Source of the DNA: Tamlana sp038148895
GTDB lineage: Bacteria > Bacteroidota > Bacteroidia > Flavobacteriales > Flavobacteriaceae
NCBI GenBank assembly: GCA_038148895.1
Contig: JBBVGQ010000004.1
Direction: 5' to 3' (one strand)
Length of the DNA stretch: 64,000 bases
Made by a program: the position numbers and the translations under genes
The notes under the pieces: generated by a model
The model's input: only the letters and a program-made list of their open reading frames with translations
The model's database searches: none
Told to the model about the DNA's origin: nothing
In this document: one piece after another, positions 1-7,471 of the stretch
Numbering within the stretch: the first letter of the stretch is position 1
How the letters are laid out: every line of letters starts with the position of its first letter

Positions 1-2149
1 AAGCCGCTGCGCCTGCCCCGGCGATAATTATTTTTTCTACAACTTTCTTATACTTTGCAACTGAAACCCTTGTAAACTTAAAATCAGGTTCCTTAGAAGT
101 TGGATCCACGTGGGTATTGGTTAAATTGTTGGCTCTGTTCAAGTCACTTTGCAGCTGCTTGCCCCAATGCATGGGCAAAAACACAACCCCTTTTTTAATG
201 CTATCAGTAACTTTTGCCCGCACCCGAACTACCCCATTTTCACTTTTAATTTCTGTGATATCTCCATCTTTGAGTTTGTACAAATAGGCATCTACGGGAT
301 TGATTTCCAAAACAGGTTTAGGATAATGTGTTTTTAAACGCGACACCTTGCCCGTCTTGGTCATGGTGTGCCATTGGTCACGAATACGACCCGTTGTTAA
401 TATAAGCGGAAAATCTTCATTGGGTTGAACTGAAGTATTTACAATATGGTTTGGAATGTTGAACTGCGCCTTTTGCGATGGCGTATAAAACTTTTTATCT
501 TCAAAAAGCCTTGGCGTGCCTTTATGCCTGTACTCTGGGACGGGCCATTGAAAGGTGCCCTCAAGCTTTAAGCGCTCATAATTTAAAAAGGATACATCAA
601 TATTGGTCCCTTTGGTCATTGAGGCATACTCATCATAAATCTCTTCCGTATTACTATAGTTAAATCCCCTAAAACCCATTCGCTGTGCAAAGTCACATAA
701 AATTTCAACATCTGGCCTTGCTTCTCCTGGTGCATTGATTTCCTTTGGCAAATATGAAATACGCCGTTCAGAATTGGTCATAGTGCCCTCCTTCTCCAAC
801 CATGCCGCGGCAGGTAAAACCAAATCGGCATAAGCAACAGTATCTGATTTATGTGAAATATCTTGAACCACAACAAACTTGGCATTCTTCATAGCTTTTT
901 CAATACGATGCGTATTTGGCAAGCTTACTAAAGGGTTTGTACAAGCAATCCAAACCGCTTTCATCTTACCACTTTCCAATGCGTCAAACATTTCGGTGGC
1001 TGTTAACCCCGGTTTCGGGTTAATTCTGTCAACACCCCAAAATTGGGCTACTTCACGTCGATGCTCTTCATTCATTAAATCTTTGTGAACCGCCAAAAGA
1101 TTGGCCATACCCCCTACTTCACGTCCGCCCATAGCATTTGGTTGACCCGTTAATGAAAAAGGACCTGATCCGGGTTTTCCGATTTTTCCGGTAATTAGTG
1201 ATAAATTTAGCAAAGACACATTTTTATCCGTACCCACAACACTCTGGTTAAGCCCCATCGCCCACATGCTAATAAAACCTTTTGAAACACCAATAATATC
1301 AGCTGCCTTTTGGATATCTTTTTCGGGAACACCACATAACAAAGAAGCTTGCTTTAATGTTGTTTTAAAAATTAAATCTTTGTACTCATCAAAACCTTCA
1401 GTATGATTTTTTATAAATTCTTCATCAATTAACCCCCTTTTGTATAAACACCTTCCAATGGCATTGTAAAGGACAACATCTGTTCCCGGCAATAACTGTA
1501 AATGTAAATCTGCAAAGTTTGCTGAATCTGTCTTTCTTGGATCTACTACAATAATTTTAACCTCTGGGTTTTCCTCTTTACGCTTTTCAATACGTCTAAA
1601 TAAAATAGGGTGGCACCACGCTGGATTTGCCCCTGTAATTAAAAAACAATCGGCCAATTCAATATCTTCATAAGAAATGGGCACACTGTCTTCCCCAAAT
1701 GTTTTCTTATAGCCAACCACGGCAGAACTCATGCATAATCGCGAATTGGTATCAATATTATTGGTTCCCAAAAACCCTTTGGTTAGCTTGTTGGCAATGT
1801 AATATTCTTCGGTTAAGCTTTGTCCGGACACATAAAAGCCAACACTATCTGGCCCATATTTTTTTATAATCGATTTAAAAACACTGGCTGCCCTATCCAA
1901 AGCGTCATCCCAACTTACTCGTTCTCGGGGGTGCGATCTGCTCCAACGCATTTCGGGGTATAAAATCCTGTCGGAAACATCATTGGCAACATAGTGCAAA
2001 TTCATTCCCTTGGAGCAAAGCATACCTTTGTTGACGGGATGGTCTTTATCGCCCTCAACCAAAACCTTGTTATTGCTATCTTTTTTAACAATAATACCGC
2101 AGCCTACGCCACAATAGGAACATGTTGTTTTTACCTCGTTTTTTAACAT
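1..2149 (-). CDS. nasA: Assimilatory nitrate reductase catalytic subunit, C-terminus off window
   Basis: A molybdopterin oxidoreductase that reduces nitrate to nitrite in the cytoplasm. The ATG at 2149 opens a frame that stays open to the left edge (716 codons visible). Near the N-terminus is a [4Fe-4S] cysteine set (CSYCGVGC, then MLCSKG), which in this family carries electrons to a bis-MGD cofactor. The middle has the usual signatures (GANPAWCHP, NLSLITGKIGKPGSGP). The molydopterin dinucleotide-binding end follows (LTTGRIRDQWHTMTKTG). The last visible residues read KIIIAGAGAAA, a Rossmann GxGxxA start, so a flavin or NAD(P) reductase domain appears fused to the C-terminus. It is last in the nirB-to-nasA series, 139 bp after narK. 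I infer assimilation from the NirBD partners. Confidence 0.93.
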   Translation of the reverse strand, partial: MLKNEVKTTCSYCGVGCGIIVKKDSNNKVLVEGDKDHPVNKGMLCSKGMNLHYVANDVSDRILYPEMRWSRSHPRERVSWDDALDRAASVFKSIIKKYGPDSVGFYVSGQSLTEEYYIANKLTKGFLGTNNIDTNSRLCMSSAVVGYKKTFGEDSVPISYEDIELADCFLITGANPAWCHPILFRRIEKRKEENPEVKIIVVDPRKTDSANFADLHLQLLPGTDVVLYNAIGRCLYKRGLIDEEFIKNHTEGFDEYKDLIFKTTLKQASLLCGVPEKDIQKAADIIGVSKGFISMWAMGLNQSVVGTDKNVSLLNLSLITGKIGKPGSGPFSLTGQPNAMGGREVGGMANLLAVHKDLMNEEHRREVAQFWGVDRINPKPGLTATEMFDALESGKMKAVWIACTNPLVSLPNTHRIEKAMKNAKFVVVQDISHKSDTVAYADLVLPAAAWLEKEGTMTNSERRISYLPKEINAPGEARPDVEILCDFAQRMGFRGFNYSNTEEIYDEYASMTKGTNIDVSFLNYERLKLEGTFQWPVPEYRHKGTPRLFEDKKFYTPSQKAQFNIPNHIVNTSVQPNEDFPLILTTGRIRDQWHTMTKTGKVSRLKTHYPKPVLEINPVDAYLYKLKDGDITEIKSENGVVRVRAKVTDSIKKGVVFLPMHWGKQLQSDLNRANNLTNTHVDPTSKEPDFKFTRVSVAKYKKVVEKIIIAGAGAAA

Positions 2150-2288
2150 TTAAACCAAGATTTAGACTAAGTTAAGACAATAATTTTAGAATGGAACGAA
2201 CACTAAAGCATTATTCAGAATACAACAAAAATCACAGTTCTAATATTTTAATCCATTAAAATTGACTATTTAATTTTAGATATTTTCT

Positions 2289-3716
2289 TTAGTTATCTGC
2301 ACCAATTTTTATGGTAGCCAATTCTCCATTAGGAATGTTTTCTTCAGATATTTCATCGTCTTCATTTGAAAACTTAATGGCCAGAGCCACAATTGCCGTT
2401 GTAACCACAATCAAACCAATAATGAAATAGCCAGAAGAAACCGCTGCAGAAGATGCCGCCGATTGGGCAGATCTTATGGCCTCGACACCCAAACCTTCAT
2501 TGGCTACTATGGCTGCCTTTTCGGCAACTGCCGACTGCGATTTTAATAACATAGCAGCCAAAAACGCACCTACATTACCTCCTGCACCCACAACTCCGGA
2601 TACTGAACCAATAGCCTTTTTATTAATAAATGGGACCACTGAAAAAGTTGCCCCTTCAGCCATTTGAACAGATAAGCTGAACAATATTAAAAACACAATG
2701 CCGACAATGATACTTGTTGTTGTTGAAAAGGTCATCAACATTGTTCCTTGAATGGCTAAAATTCCTGACAAGAACAGTACACGCCCCCTTAAACCTTTAA
2801 GTTTTCCAAATCTATCCCCAAAGAAACCTCCTAGTGTTCTGGCAAAAATATTCATAAGTGCAAAAGACAAAACTATGTTTCCGGCAGTTACCCTCTCTAA
2901 TTGAAAGGTGTTTTGAAGATAATCATCCATCGTACCATAGACCGTCAACTCAATGCCAAAACAAGCTGCATACACCAAGAAAAGAATCCATGTTCTATAG
3001 TCTTTAATAACAGTTAAAAAGCCTACTTGATCTTTTTTGGTGTTTACCATTTCTCCTGAAGCTCTTAAATCCTTAAAGTTTCCTTGTAGCGTATCTTTAG
3101 TAAAGAAAAAATAAACCAATCCCATTAAAAAACAAATCACACCGGCAACTACCATGGAGTATCTCCAAGCCTCTCCTTCAGCAACACCAAAACTAACTAC
3201 GGCAGCAGCAATCAATGGCATCCCCAAACGATTTGCTCCTCCTCCAAGATTACCCCAACCAGCTGAGGTTGCGTTTGCTGTTCCAACAATATTGGGTGCA
3301 AACATTAAAGATGTATGAACTTGCGTAATAACGAAAGAAGCCCCAATAAACCCAATGAACAGTCTGCATATTAAAAATTGCATGGGTGTTTGCACCAATC
3401 CACACAGAATTACAGGAATGGCACCCAACATGAGCAACCAAGTGTAACATAATCTTGGTCCGTATTTATCACACAATTTGCCTATAAGTAAACGTGCAAA
3501 TACGGTTCCTGAAACCGCAAGGATAATGGAGTTCCATTTTTGGTCTGGTGTTAAACCTAAATCCTTAACAACATCGGGCATGAACGGAACAATACCAAAC
3601 CATGAGAAAAAACATAAAAAGAATGATATTGAGGTTATCCAAAATGTACGTGTAGATACATTTTTAAAATCCAATAAACTAAGCTTTGTAGCTTTTGATT
3701 GTGCAATTTGTGCCAT
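2289..3716 (-). CDS. narK: Nitrate/nitrite transporter, NarK/NNP family (MFS)
   Basis: A 475-residue, roughly 12-helix major facilitator protein for nitrate uptake or nitrate/nitrite exchange at the inner membrane. The NNP signature is visible as GWGNLGGGANRLG (residues 153-165). Two arginines in equivalent FAR contexts, FARLLIGKLCDKYG (about residue 75) and FARTLGGFFGDRFG in the second half, match the paired substrate-binding arginines known in NarK proteins. The cytoplasmic tail is acidic. It lies between the response regulator and the nitrate reductase, all on the minus strand. The 170 bp upstream hold a 16-bp palindrome and TACGTA words shared with the nirB and regulator upstream regions, so joint control with them is likely. 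Confidence 0.93.
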   Translation of the reverse strand: MAQIAQSKATKLSLLDFKNVSTRTFWITSISFFLCFFSWFGIVPFMPDVVKDLGLTPDQKWNSIILAVSGTVFARLLIGKLCDKYGPRLCYTWLLMLGAIPVILCGLVQTPMQFLICRLFIGFIGASFVITQVHTSLMFAPNIVGTANATSAGWGNLGGGANRLGMPLIAAAVVSFGVAEGEAWRYSMVVAGVICFLMGLVYFFFTKDTLQGNFKDLRASGEMVNTKKDQVGFLTVIKDYRTWILFLVYAACFGIELTVYGTMDDYLQNTFQLERVTAGNIVLSFALMNIFARTLGGFFGDRFGKLKGLRGRVLFLSGILAIQGTMLMTFSTTTSIIVGIVFLILFSLSVQMAEGATFSVVPFINKKAIGSVSGVVGAGGNVGAFLAAMLLKSQSAVAEKAAIVANEGLGVEAIRSAQSAASSAAVSSGYFIIGLIVVTTAIVALAIKFSNEDDEISEENIPNGELATIKIGADN

Positions 3717-3731
3717 GATACATAAATTTTA

Positions 3732-3786
3732 TACGTACAAAACTAAGTATTAATACTTAATTATGCAATATAAATTTACGTATTTA
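3732..3786 (-). promoter_or_regulatory. Putative nitrate-regulon operator upstream of narK
   Basis: The perfect 16-bp palindrome TAAGTATTAATACTTA lies at 3744-3759, 28-43 bases upstream of the narK ATG. It is flanked by TACGTA at 3732-3737 and TACGTATTTA at 3777-3786. The same palindrome, with the same flanking ATTATG, recurs upstream of nirB (10019-10034), and a 13/16 match precedes the response regulator. That it binds the neighbouring NarL-type regulator is an inference. Confidence 0.6.
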
Positions 3787-3887
3787 CATATTTATACGAG
3801 ATTGATAATTTTTGAATATGCTTTTTGTGGATTCGGCAAAAATAAAACACATACCTCCTTTTAAAATGACATTTGGTTTAAACAACC

Positions 3888-4550
3888 CTAAACCAATTCA
3901 TATTCCTTAGCTTTATTAGTAAGCTCCATCAAGTTTTTAACGTCAAGTTTTTTCATAAGGTTAAAGCGGTGTACCTCAGCAGTACGTTTACTAATTTGAA
4001 GTTCTTCGGCAATGTCTTTGTTATTTTTTAATTGCAATACCAATTCAAGTATTTGCTTTTCACGTTTGGTTAAATTGAATGGATCTTCTTTTGATTTTTT
4101 TGTCGGTGTTGGTGCACTTGTGCTTCCATTAACAAAGTTATTCATTATAATTGCAGACACATCCCCCGTGAAATACTTACCCCCCGATGCCACTTTGTTT
4201 AAGGCTTTTAGGAATTCTTCCTTACTAGCTCCTTTTAACAAGTATCCGTCTGCACCAGCTTGAATGGATTGTACAACATATTCCTCTGAATCGTGCATGG
4301 AAAGCACTAAAGTTTTAACATCTTTGTAATGTTTATTGATTTCTCCAACAACTTCAATTCCATTCATTTCAGGCATTCTAATATCAACAATTAAGACACG
4401 GGGCTTGTTTTTCTCAATAATTTCCAAAGCCTCTTTTCCATTGGACGCTTCATCAATAACCACAATACCCGATTGGTCTTCTAAAAGTGCCCGAATGCCA
4501 TCTCTAACCAAAACATGGTCGTCTGCTAAAACCACTTTAATCATATCCAT
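3888..4550 (-). CDS. NarL/FixJ-type response regulator
   Basis: A 220-residue transcription factor. A receiver domain (about residues 3-120) has the acidic pair D10/D11, phospho-acceptor D56 (LIVDIRMPE) and K106. A short linker follows, then a LuxR-type helix-turn-helix (about 155-217: LTKREKQILELV, then ELQISKRTAEVHR). It lies 63 bp downstream of the PilJ/PAS sensor kinase, which is almost certainly its partner. Neighbouring nitrate genes make nitrate or nitrite control the likely role, as with NarL or NreC, but that is inferred from context. ATG 4550 is used; an in-frame ATG at 4544 is equally possible. Its own upstream region contains a degenerate copy of the shared palindrome, which suggests autoregulation. 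Confidence 0.93.
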   Translation of the reverse strand: MDMIKVVLADDHVLVRDGIRALLEDQSGIVVIDEASNGKEALEIIEKNKPRVLIVDIRMPEMNGIEVVGEINKHYKDVKTLVLSMHDSEEYVVQSIQAGADGYLLKGASKEEFLKALNKVASGGKYFTGDVSAIIMNNFVNGSTSAPTPTKKSKEDPFNLTKREKQILELVLQLKNNKDIAEELQISKRTAEVHRFNLMKKLDVKNLMELTNKAKEYELV

Positions 4551-4584
4551 AAACTTAAGTTATTCAGTACAAAATTAATAAAAT

Positions 4585-4604
4585 TACGTAATAATACGTA
4601 TTTA
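4585..4604 (-). promoter_or_regulatory. Degenerate copy of nitrate operator before the response regulator
   Basis: TACGTAATAATACGTA at 4585-4600 is built from two TACGTA words and matches the narK/nirB palindrome at 13 of 16 positions. It overlaps TACGTATTTA (4595-4604), which also occurs upstream of narK and nirB. It sits 35-50 bases before the regulator ATG, between kinase and regulator genes, so the regulator may have its own controlled promoter. Confidence 0.5.
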
Positions 4605-4613
4605 TCTACAAAT

Positions 4614-6434
4614 CTATTTGCTCTGTAAAGGAATATTCAGGGTTACCCGAGTGCCTTTTCCAACTTCAGAATTAAGAAACAAGCGACCTCCAATAAAATT
4701 TATACGCTCTTGCATAAAGGTCATGCCCATACCACCATCCCCATTTTTTACTTTTTCAACCTTGGATGGCTCAAATCCTTTTCCATTATCATCCACAACA
4801 ATGCTCAACATATTTTCGCTATGTGCCAGCGACACCAGTATATGAGTAGAATCGGCATATTTTATGGCATTATTTATAGCCTCTTGGGTAATTCTGTAAA
4901 TATTGATTTCGGTAAGCGAATCCAATCTTTGATTAAAATCAGTTTTGTTAAAAAACATGATTTGCTTTCCTGTAAGCCGAGACAATTCTTGGGTCAACTT
5001 GGTAATTGCAGGAACAACACCATGATCGGTCAGCTCTGGCGGCGTTAGGTTGAACGTTGCCGTTCTAACTCCTTTTATGATGTTTGAGGTGAGTTCTTTT
5101 AAATGTTCTATTTTTGCCGTAGCCTTTTTAACATCTTTTGTATCTATGCTTTCCAAATTGTATTTTAAACCAGTCAGCATCTGTCCAATACCGTCGTGCA
5201 CATCTTTGGCAATCCTATTTTGTTCTTTTTCCTGATTTTCAATAATCTTACTTGAGATTATTTTTTGTTGGCTCATTTTCTCTTCAAAACTTTGTTTTGT
5301 TAAGCGTTCTATTTCCAGTTGCGCTTTTTTTCGTTCTGTTATTTCAGAGGCAATAATGAGTAATTCAGACCTATCTTCTGTTGGGCTAAACGGTATTATG
5401 GACATCTCCAACCAAACTCCATCACCGTCCTTTGTTGTTCCCTTTAATTCTCCCTGCCAACCTGTTTTCTTATGTTTAACAATTATATCTTCAATAATAA
5501 GTTGCTCATTTTCCGCAGTGGACAAGACCTTCCAAAACAATACATTTTCGTCAAGTTTTGAAAACCGAAATAGCCGAGAAAACTTATTTCCCATATGAAG
5601 TACCTGCCCGTTCGGGGCAATTCTTGCAAACAACAAAGTCTCATCCATGGCATGGCTAAGCGCACGCAATTCTTTAATGGATTTTTCCTTGGCAATACTT
5701 AATTCATCAGCTTCAAAGGCCATCTTTTTGGCACGCTGCTCGGCAAAAAGCAAATCCGCCAATATGTTTTTAACGTTTTTAGCTGTAGGCCAGAAAATAA
5801 ACATGAACTCACCCAACAAAATCAGCAAAGTAAAACACATGAGCCAGATTTCGAGGTTGCGCAGCCAACTTACTTTCTTATCAGCCTCCAAATCATATTG
5901 ATTTACAATATCATCCATCAACATCAGAAAATCTCCCTCATTCGTTTTAACCTGTTCTATTTCTTCAGCAAATGCGCTGATAGGCATTGGAGGAATGTTT
6001 TCAATCTTTTCAATAATAGATTTGGAAGCCCTGGAAATAGTATCAAAAATGGGATTTAAAACCCTGAATTTATCGGTTACTGCCTTACTGTTCTTTTTAG
6101 GTAAACCTAGACTATCATTACCTTTTTGTAGTGCGTGATGTGAAAGTTCCCAAACATGAAGCGTCTCCTTTATTTTATCCTTAAGAAACACCCTGTCTTC
6201 CAAAGAAGATTCTGCCGAAAGTGAAACAATATCTTTGGTCAGTTTTTGGCTAAGCATACGCTGCCGACCTGCTACATTGATTACTGTGGAATCACTTTGC
6301 TGGTCGTCAAGATGCTTCCTGATGAGAATTTGGCTTGCAATTACGGAAACTGCAATGGCGCTTAAAGCGATGATGTATAAACGGCTTAATTTATTAAACG
6401 TACGTTGGTCTAATGAATTACCGTTATCAGTCAT
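4614..6434 (-). CDS. NarX-like sensor histidine kinase with PilJ-type and PAS domains
   Basis: A 606-residue membrane kinase. TM1 (about 18-37) and TM2 (about 193-215) bracket a periplasmic helical domain. Its start, NVAGRQRMLSQKL (53-65), matches the PilJ/NarX-type motif that in NarX and NarQ forms the nitrate-binding P-box. A PAS domain follows (about 255-370), then a HisKA_3 dimerisation domain with the phospho-accepting histidine H413 (AKDVHDGIGQ), and a HATPase_c domain (about 505-605, with DDNGKGF and GGMGMTFMQER). It signals to the regulator just downstream. The gene starts 11 bp after the DUF4202 gene ends, so it is probably read with nirBD. The ligand is inferred to be nitrate or nitrite. 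Confidence 0.9.
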   Translation of the reverse strand: MTDNGNSLDQRTFNKLSRLYIIALSAIAVSVIASQILIRKHLDDQQSDSTVINVAGRQRMLSQKLTKDIVSLSAESSLEDRVFLKDKIKETLHVWELSHHALQKGNDSLGLPKKNSKAVTDKFRVLNPIFDTISRASKSIIEKIENIPPMPISAFAEEIEQVKTNEGDFLMLMDDIVNQYDLEADKKVSWLRNLEIWLMCFTLLILLGEFMFIFWPTAKNVKNILADLLFAEQRAKKMAFEADELSIAKEKSIKELRALSHAMDETLLFARIAPNGQVLHMGNKFSRLFRFSKLDENVLFWKVLSTAENEQLIIEDIIVKHKKTGWQGELKGTTKDGDGVWLEMSIIPFSPTEDRSELLIIASEITERKKAQLEIERLTKQSFEEKMSQQKIISSKIIENQEKEQNRIAKDVHDGIGQMLTGLKYNLESIDTKDVKKATAKIEHLKELTSNIIKGVRTATFNLTPPELTDHGVVPAITKLTQELSRLTGKQIMFFNKTDFNQRLDSLTEINIYRITQEAINNAIKYADSTHILVSLAHSENMLSIVVDDNGKGFEPSKVEKVKNGDGGMGMTFMQERINFIGGRLFLNSEVGKGTRVTLNIPLQSK

Positions 6435-6445
6435 AAGCCTACAAT

Positions 6446-7030
6446 TTAAGAAATAGCTTTTTTAACAAGGGCCAAGCTTTTATCTGAGAACGGAAGCTTT
6501 AATGCTTCCGCATGACCTTTATCGGACATTTTAACCCATGTTTTTTTCAGAATATCTATGAGTTTATCGTCATCGTGCTTTTCAGCAAACTCTTCAAAAT
6601 AATAATCTAAAAACACCAAACAAATAGTGTCTTCCAAAATTTGGGTTTCTTCGTTCTTTTTAATGAGTTTTTTATTGATTAAAAATGAAACGCGGTCAAT
6701 AAAAATATCATCGTAACCTACCCTATTCAATATTTCTGCAGTCAACTCGGCATGCATTTTTTTTAGTGTTTCTCGCCATTTCAGATAGCCAACCCGATCC
6801 ATCGGGTACTCGTCCCGTGGTATTTTCCATCTGCAAATATGCTGGGCACGAGCGGCAATCTGCAATGCTTTTGATGCATTTGGCTCAAACTGCAAAAGCT
6901 TCCTTGTCATACGCTGTGAATAAAGAAGCTCTTTGGGATATTTTATACCGAAAACATCGTAAGTGTTCGTGTCTTCACTGTTTTTTTCGTCTATTAATGC
7001 AATTGCCGTTTCAAATCTGGTTGGCTTCAT
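6446..7030 (-). CDS. DUF4202 family protein
   Basis: A 194-residue soluble, mostly helical protein that I recognise as DUF4202 (TRFETAIALID at the start; AARAQHICRWKIPR and MDRVGYLKWR in the middle). The conserved His, Arg and Asp residues in the ARAQHICRW and DRVGYLKWR blocks resemble a small metal- or nucleotide-binding helical enzyme, but no reaction is established. It lies 11 bp after nirD and 11 bp before the sensor kinase, so it is co-transcribed with nitrite reductase and the nitrate sensor. A role in nitrogen assimilation or its control is likely from position alone. No signal peptide or membrane segment is seen. Confidence 0.8.
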   Translation of the reverse strand: MKPTRFETAIALIDEKNSEDTNTYDVFGIKYPKELLYSQRMTRKLLQFEPNASKALQIAARAQHICRWKIPRDEYPMDRVGYLKWRETLKKMHAELTAEILNRVGYDDIFIDRVSFLINKKLIKKNEETQILEDTICLVFLDYYFEEFAEKHDDDKLIDILKKTWVKMSDKGHAEALKLPFSDKSLALVKKAIS

Positions 7031-7041
7031 CTTTTCATTTT

Positions 7042-7422
7042 TTAATCTGAAAAGCCAATATACACATTTCCCTCATCAATCTTTACAGGATAAGTTGCAA
7101 TTTTTAGGTCATCACCTCCTAAATTGATACCATCCTCCAACGAAAAATTCTTTTTATGCATGGGGCATGCTACCTTTGGAATACCATCTTTATCACCAAT
7201 CATACCCAATGACAAAACCATTTCCATTTTATGAGGGCACAGGTTCTGCGTAGCATACCATTTACCGGTTCGTGTAAAATTATAAACCGCTATTTGTTTG
7301 GTTTTATACTTAATACAAGCACCACTATTTTCTGGAAAATCTGAAGTTAAACCGACCTTAAACCAAGTTTTCACGTGTTCTTCCGTTACTGATTTGTATT
7401 GTTCTAAAATATCTTGCATCAC
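7042..7422 (-). CDS. nirD: Nitrite reductase small subunit (Rieske type)
   Basis: A 126-residue NirD protein, the small subunit of NAD(P)H-dependent assimilatory nitrite reductase. It keeps a full Rieske [2Fe-2S] ligand set: C62-P-H64 (NLCPHKMEM) and C86-P-M-H89 (VACPMHKKNF). It therefore probably binds a cluster, unlike the E. coli NirD type that has lost these ligands. The gene lies 49 bp after nirB and 11 bp before the DUF4202 gene. Adjacent in-frame ATGs (7422 and 7419) make the first residue ambiguous. Confidence 0.93.
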   Translation of the reverse strand: MMQDILEQYKSVTEEHVKTWFKVGLTSDFPENSGACIKYKTKQIAVYNFTRTGKWYATQNLCPHKMEMVLSLGMIGDKDGIPKVACPMHKKNFSLEDGINLGGDDLKIATYPVKIDEGNVYIGFSD

Positions 7423-7471
7423 TTCTATTTTTTTTAAAATTTTCTCATTTCAAACCCATGACTAGACTTTT

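Noticed and set aside
149..1088. Short plus-strand frames opposite the nitrate reductase
   Set aside because: They are antisense shadows of a highly conserved molybdenum enzyme and have no family signature.
3744..3759. The palindrome as a classical enterobacterial NarL heptamer pair
   Set aside because: The TACYNMT heptamer pattern is not matched well; the shared element is a different sequence, so only its context supports a nitrate role.
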